Of a DNA stretch of 5,938 nt, positions 5,351-5,938 are shown piece after piece. The position numbers were made by a program, and so were the translations under genes. Source of the DNA: an uncultured Bacteroidota bacterium (GTDB taxonomy: Bacteria > Bacteroidota > Bacteroidia > Chitinophagales > Chitinophagaceae); assembly GCA_903905685.1 (NCBI GenBank), contig CAIVHI010000517.1:1-5938 (forward strand). Reading direction: 5' to 3'. The stretch's first letter is position 1, and each line of letters starts with the position of its first letter. The notes under the pieces were generated by a model. It worked only from the letters and a program-made list of their open reading frames with translations. It was not told the origin of the DNA and did no database searches.

Positions 5351-5938
5351 ATGTTGGTACGGTTGTCGATATCGTTGCGGCAAAATTTCGCCCTTACGCT
5401 CGGGGTGGCGGTAGCCCTGTGCCTTGCATCTTGCAAAAAAGACCTTTGGAAGCCCTCCATGATTCAGCCGGGCTATAGTGGAACCAATTTTTCGCTTTAT
5501 GCCGTTGCACAGCTCGGCAACTCCATGCTGCTCGCTTGTGGGGGCTATATCTGGACCAATACCGTAGTCCTCAAATCGACCAATGGGGGTCTCACTTGGG
5601 ACACCGTTGCCGTGCCCTATGTGGGTAAGGCCATGTTCGGCTTATCGGTCACCAACAGCAACAGCATCTATATGTGTGGGGTGGATGGTGCGGTTATCTA
5701 CTCGGCAGATGCCGGGAAGACCTGGAAATTGGGACGGATTGGCGACTGGGGCCACTATGTATCGGGCACATTCGTGGCTGCCGATACGGGCTTGTTCGTC
5801 AGTACGGTGCTGCAGCGCGAGTGCACCATTACTATGGTAGACTCCAACTTCAAGACCCTTAAACAGCAAACGTTCCAATTCGGCCTGAACGGGTTGAAGA
5901 TGGCAGGTACCGGGGTGGGCTATGTATATGGATACGGC
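5351..5938 (+). CDS. Asp-box (YCF48/sialidase-like) beta-propeller lipoprotein, 3' end outside the window
   Basis: ATG 5351 directly follows the TAA of the preceding gene, and the frame stays open for 196 codons to the window end. The leader has R4 and R10, a hydrophobic stretch and a good lipobox LASC with cysteine 28, followed by KKD, so the product is probably lipidated and kept at the envelope. Two Asp-box (BNR) motifs are seen: STNGGLTW at 76-83 and SADAGKTW at 118-125. The spacing of about 42 residues and the intervening strands (VLKS, IYMCGVDGAVIYS) fit blades of a YCF48-like or sialidase-type propeller. No sialidase catalytic residues are visible in this part. Full proteins of this type usually have 300-400 residues, so roughly half is missing. 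AAGGA at 5336-5340 inside the upstream gene may serve as ribosome site, giving translational coupling. The ligand is unknown. Confidence 0.82.
   Translation, partial: MLVRLSISLRQNFALTLGVAVALCLASCKKDLWKPSMIQPGYSGTNFSLYAVAQLGNSMLLACGGYIWTNTVVLKSTNGGLTWDTVAVPYVGKAMFGLSVTNSNSIYMCGVDGAVIYSADAGKTWKLGRIGDWGHYVSGTFVAADTGLFVSTVLQRECTITMVDSNFKTLKQQTFQFGLNGLKMAGTGVGYVYGYG

Noticed and set aside
5642..5878. Minus-strand and alternative + frames near the right end
   Set aside because: They overlap the open Asp-box lipoprotein frame, which has a leader, lipobox and two clear motifs.

Overview
The window looks like ordinary chromosomal DNA of a Bacteroidota bacterium, probably near the Chitinophagaceae (inference). 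Four signs support this: a secreted NHL-repeat protein ends in a type IX secretion (T9SS) sorting domain of the YPNPA type; two 'SC'-type lipoprotein leaders occur in a row; most starts lack a strong Shine-Dalgarno; and TAnnTTTG promoter elements (the Bacteroidota -7 box) sit just upstream of several starts. All recognisable genes lie on the + strand. No tRNA, rRNA, CRISPR array or intact insertion sequence is visible.

Layout. Positions 1-44 hold a strong intrinsic terminator for a gene to the left of the window. Positions 82 to about 426 are the decayed 5' end of a Bacteroidota-type tyrosine recombinase (integrase), with an identifiable one-base frameshift and no catalytic domain. After about 220 bp without a gene comes a cytoplasmic protein of three BON domains (646-1317), closed by two successive hairpins (1325-1419). 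Then comes a secreted six-bladed NHL propeller protein with Ig-like domains and a T9SS sorting tail (about 1466-3232). A 361-bp gap follows that carries two palindromes, a direct repeat and a consensus promoter. This leads to a stand-alone radical SAM protein of the PA0069 / Rv2578c type (3594-4664). Last is a probable two-gene lipoprotein operon: a 194-residue lipoprotein of unknown function (4766-5350) followed with no gap by an Asp-box (YCF48/sialidase-like) propeller lipoprotein that runs off the window (5351-5938).

How the genes relate. BON, NHL and radical SAM genes look like separate transcription units, and nothing ties them into one pathway. The two lipoproteins are probably co-transcribed and translationally coupled, so they may act together at the cell envelope. 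I see no convincing undescribed multi-gene system here. The points most worth a second look are the integrase scar, the operator-like repeats ahead of the radical SAM gene, the cysteine cluster at the start of the NHL propeller, and the lipoprotein pair.
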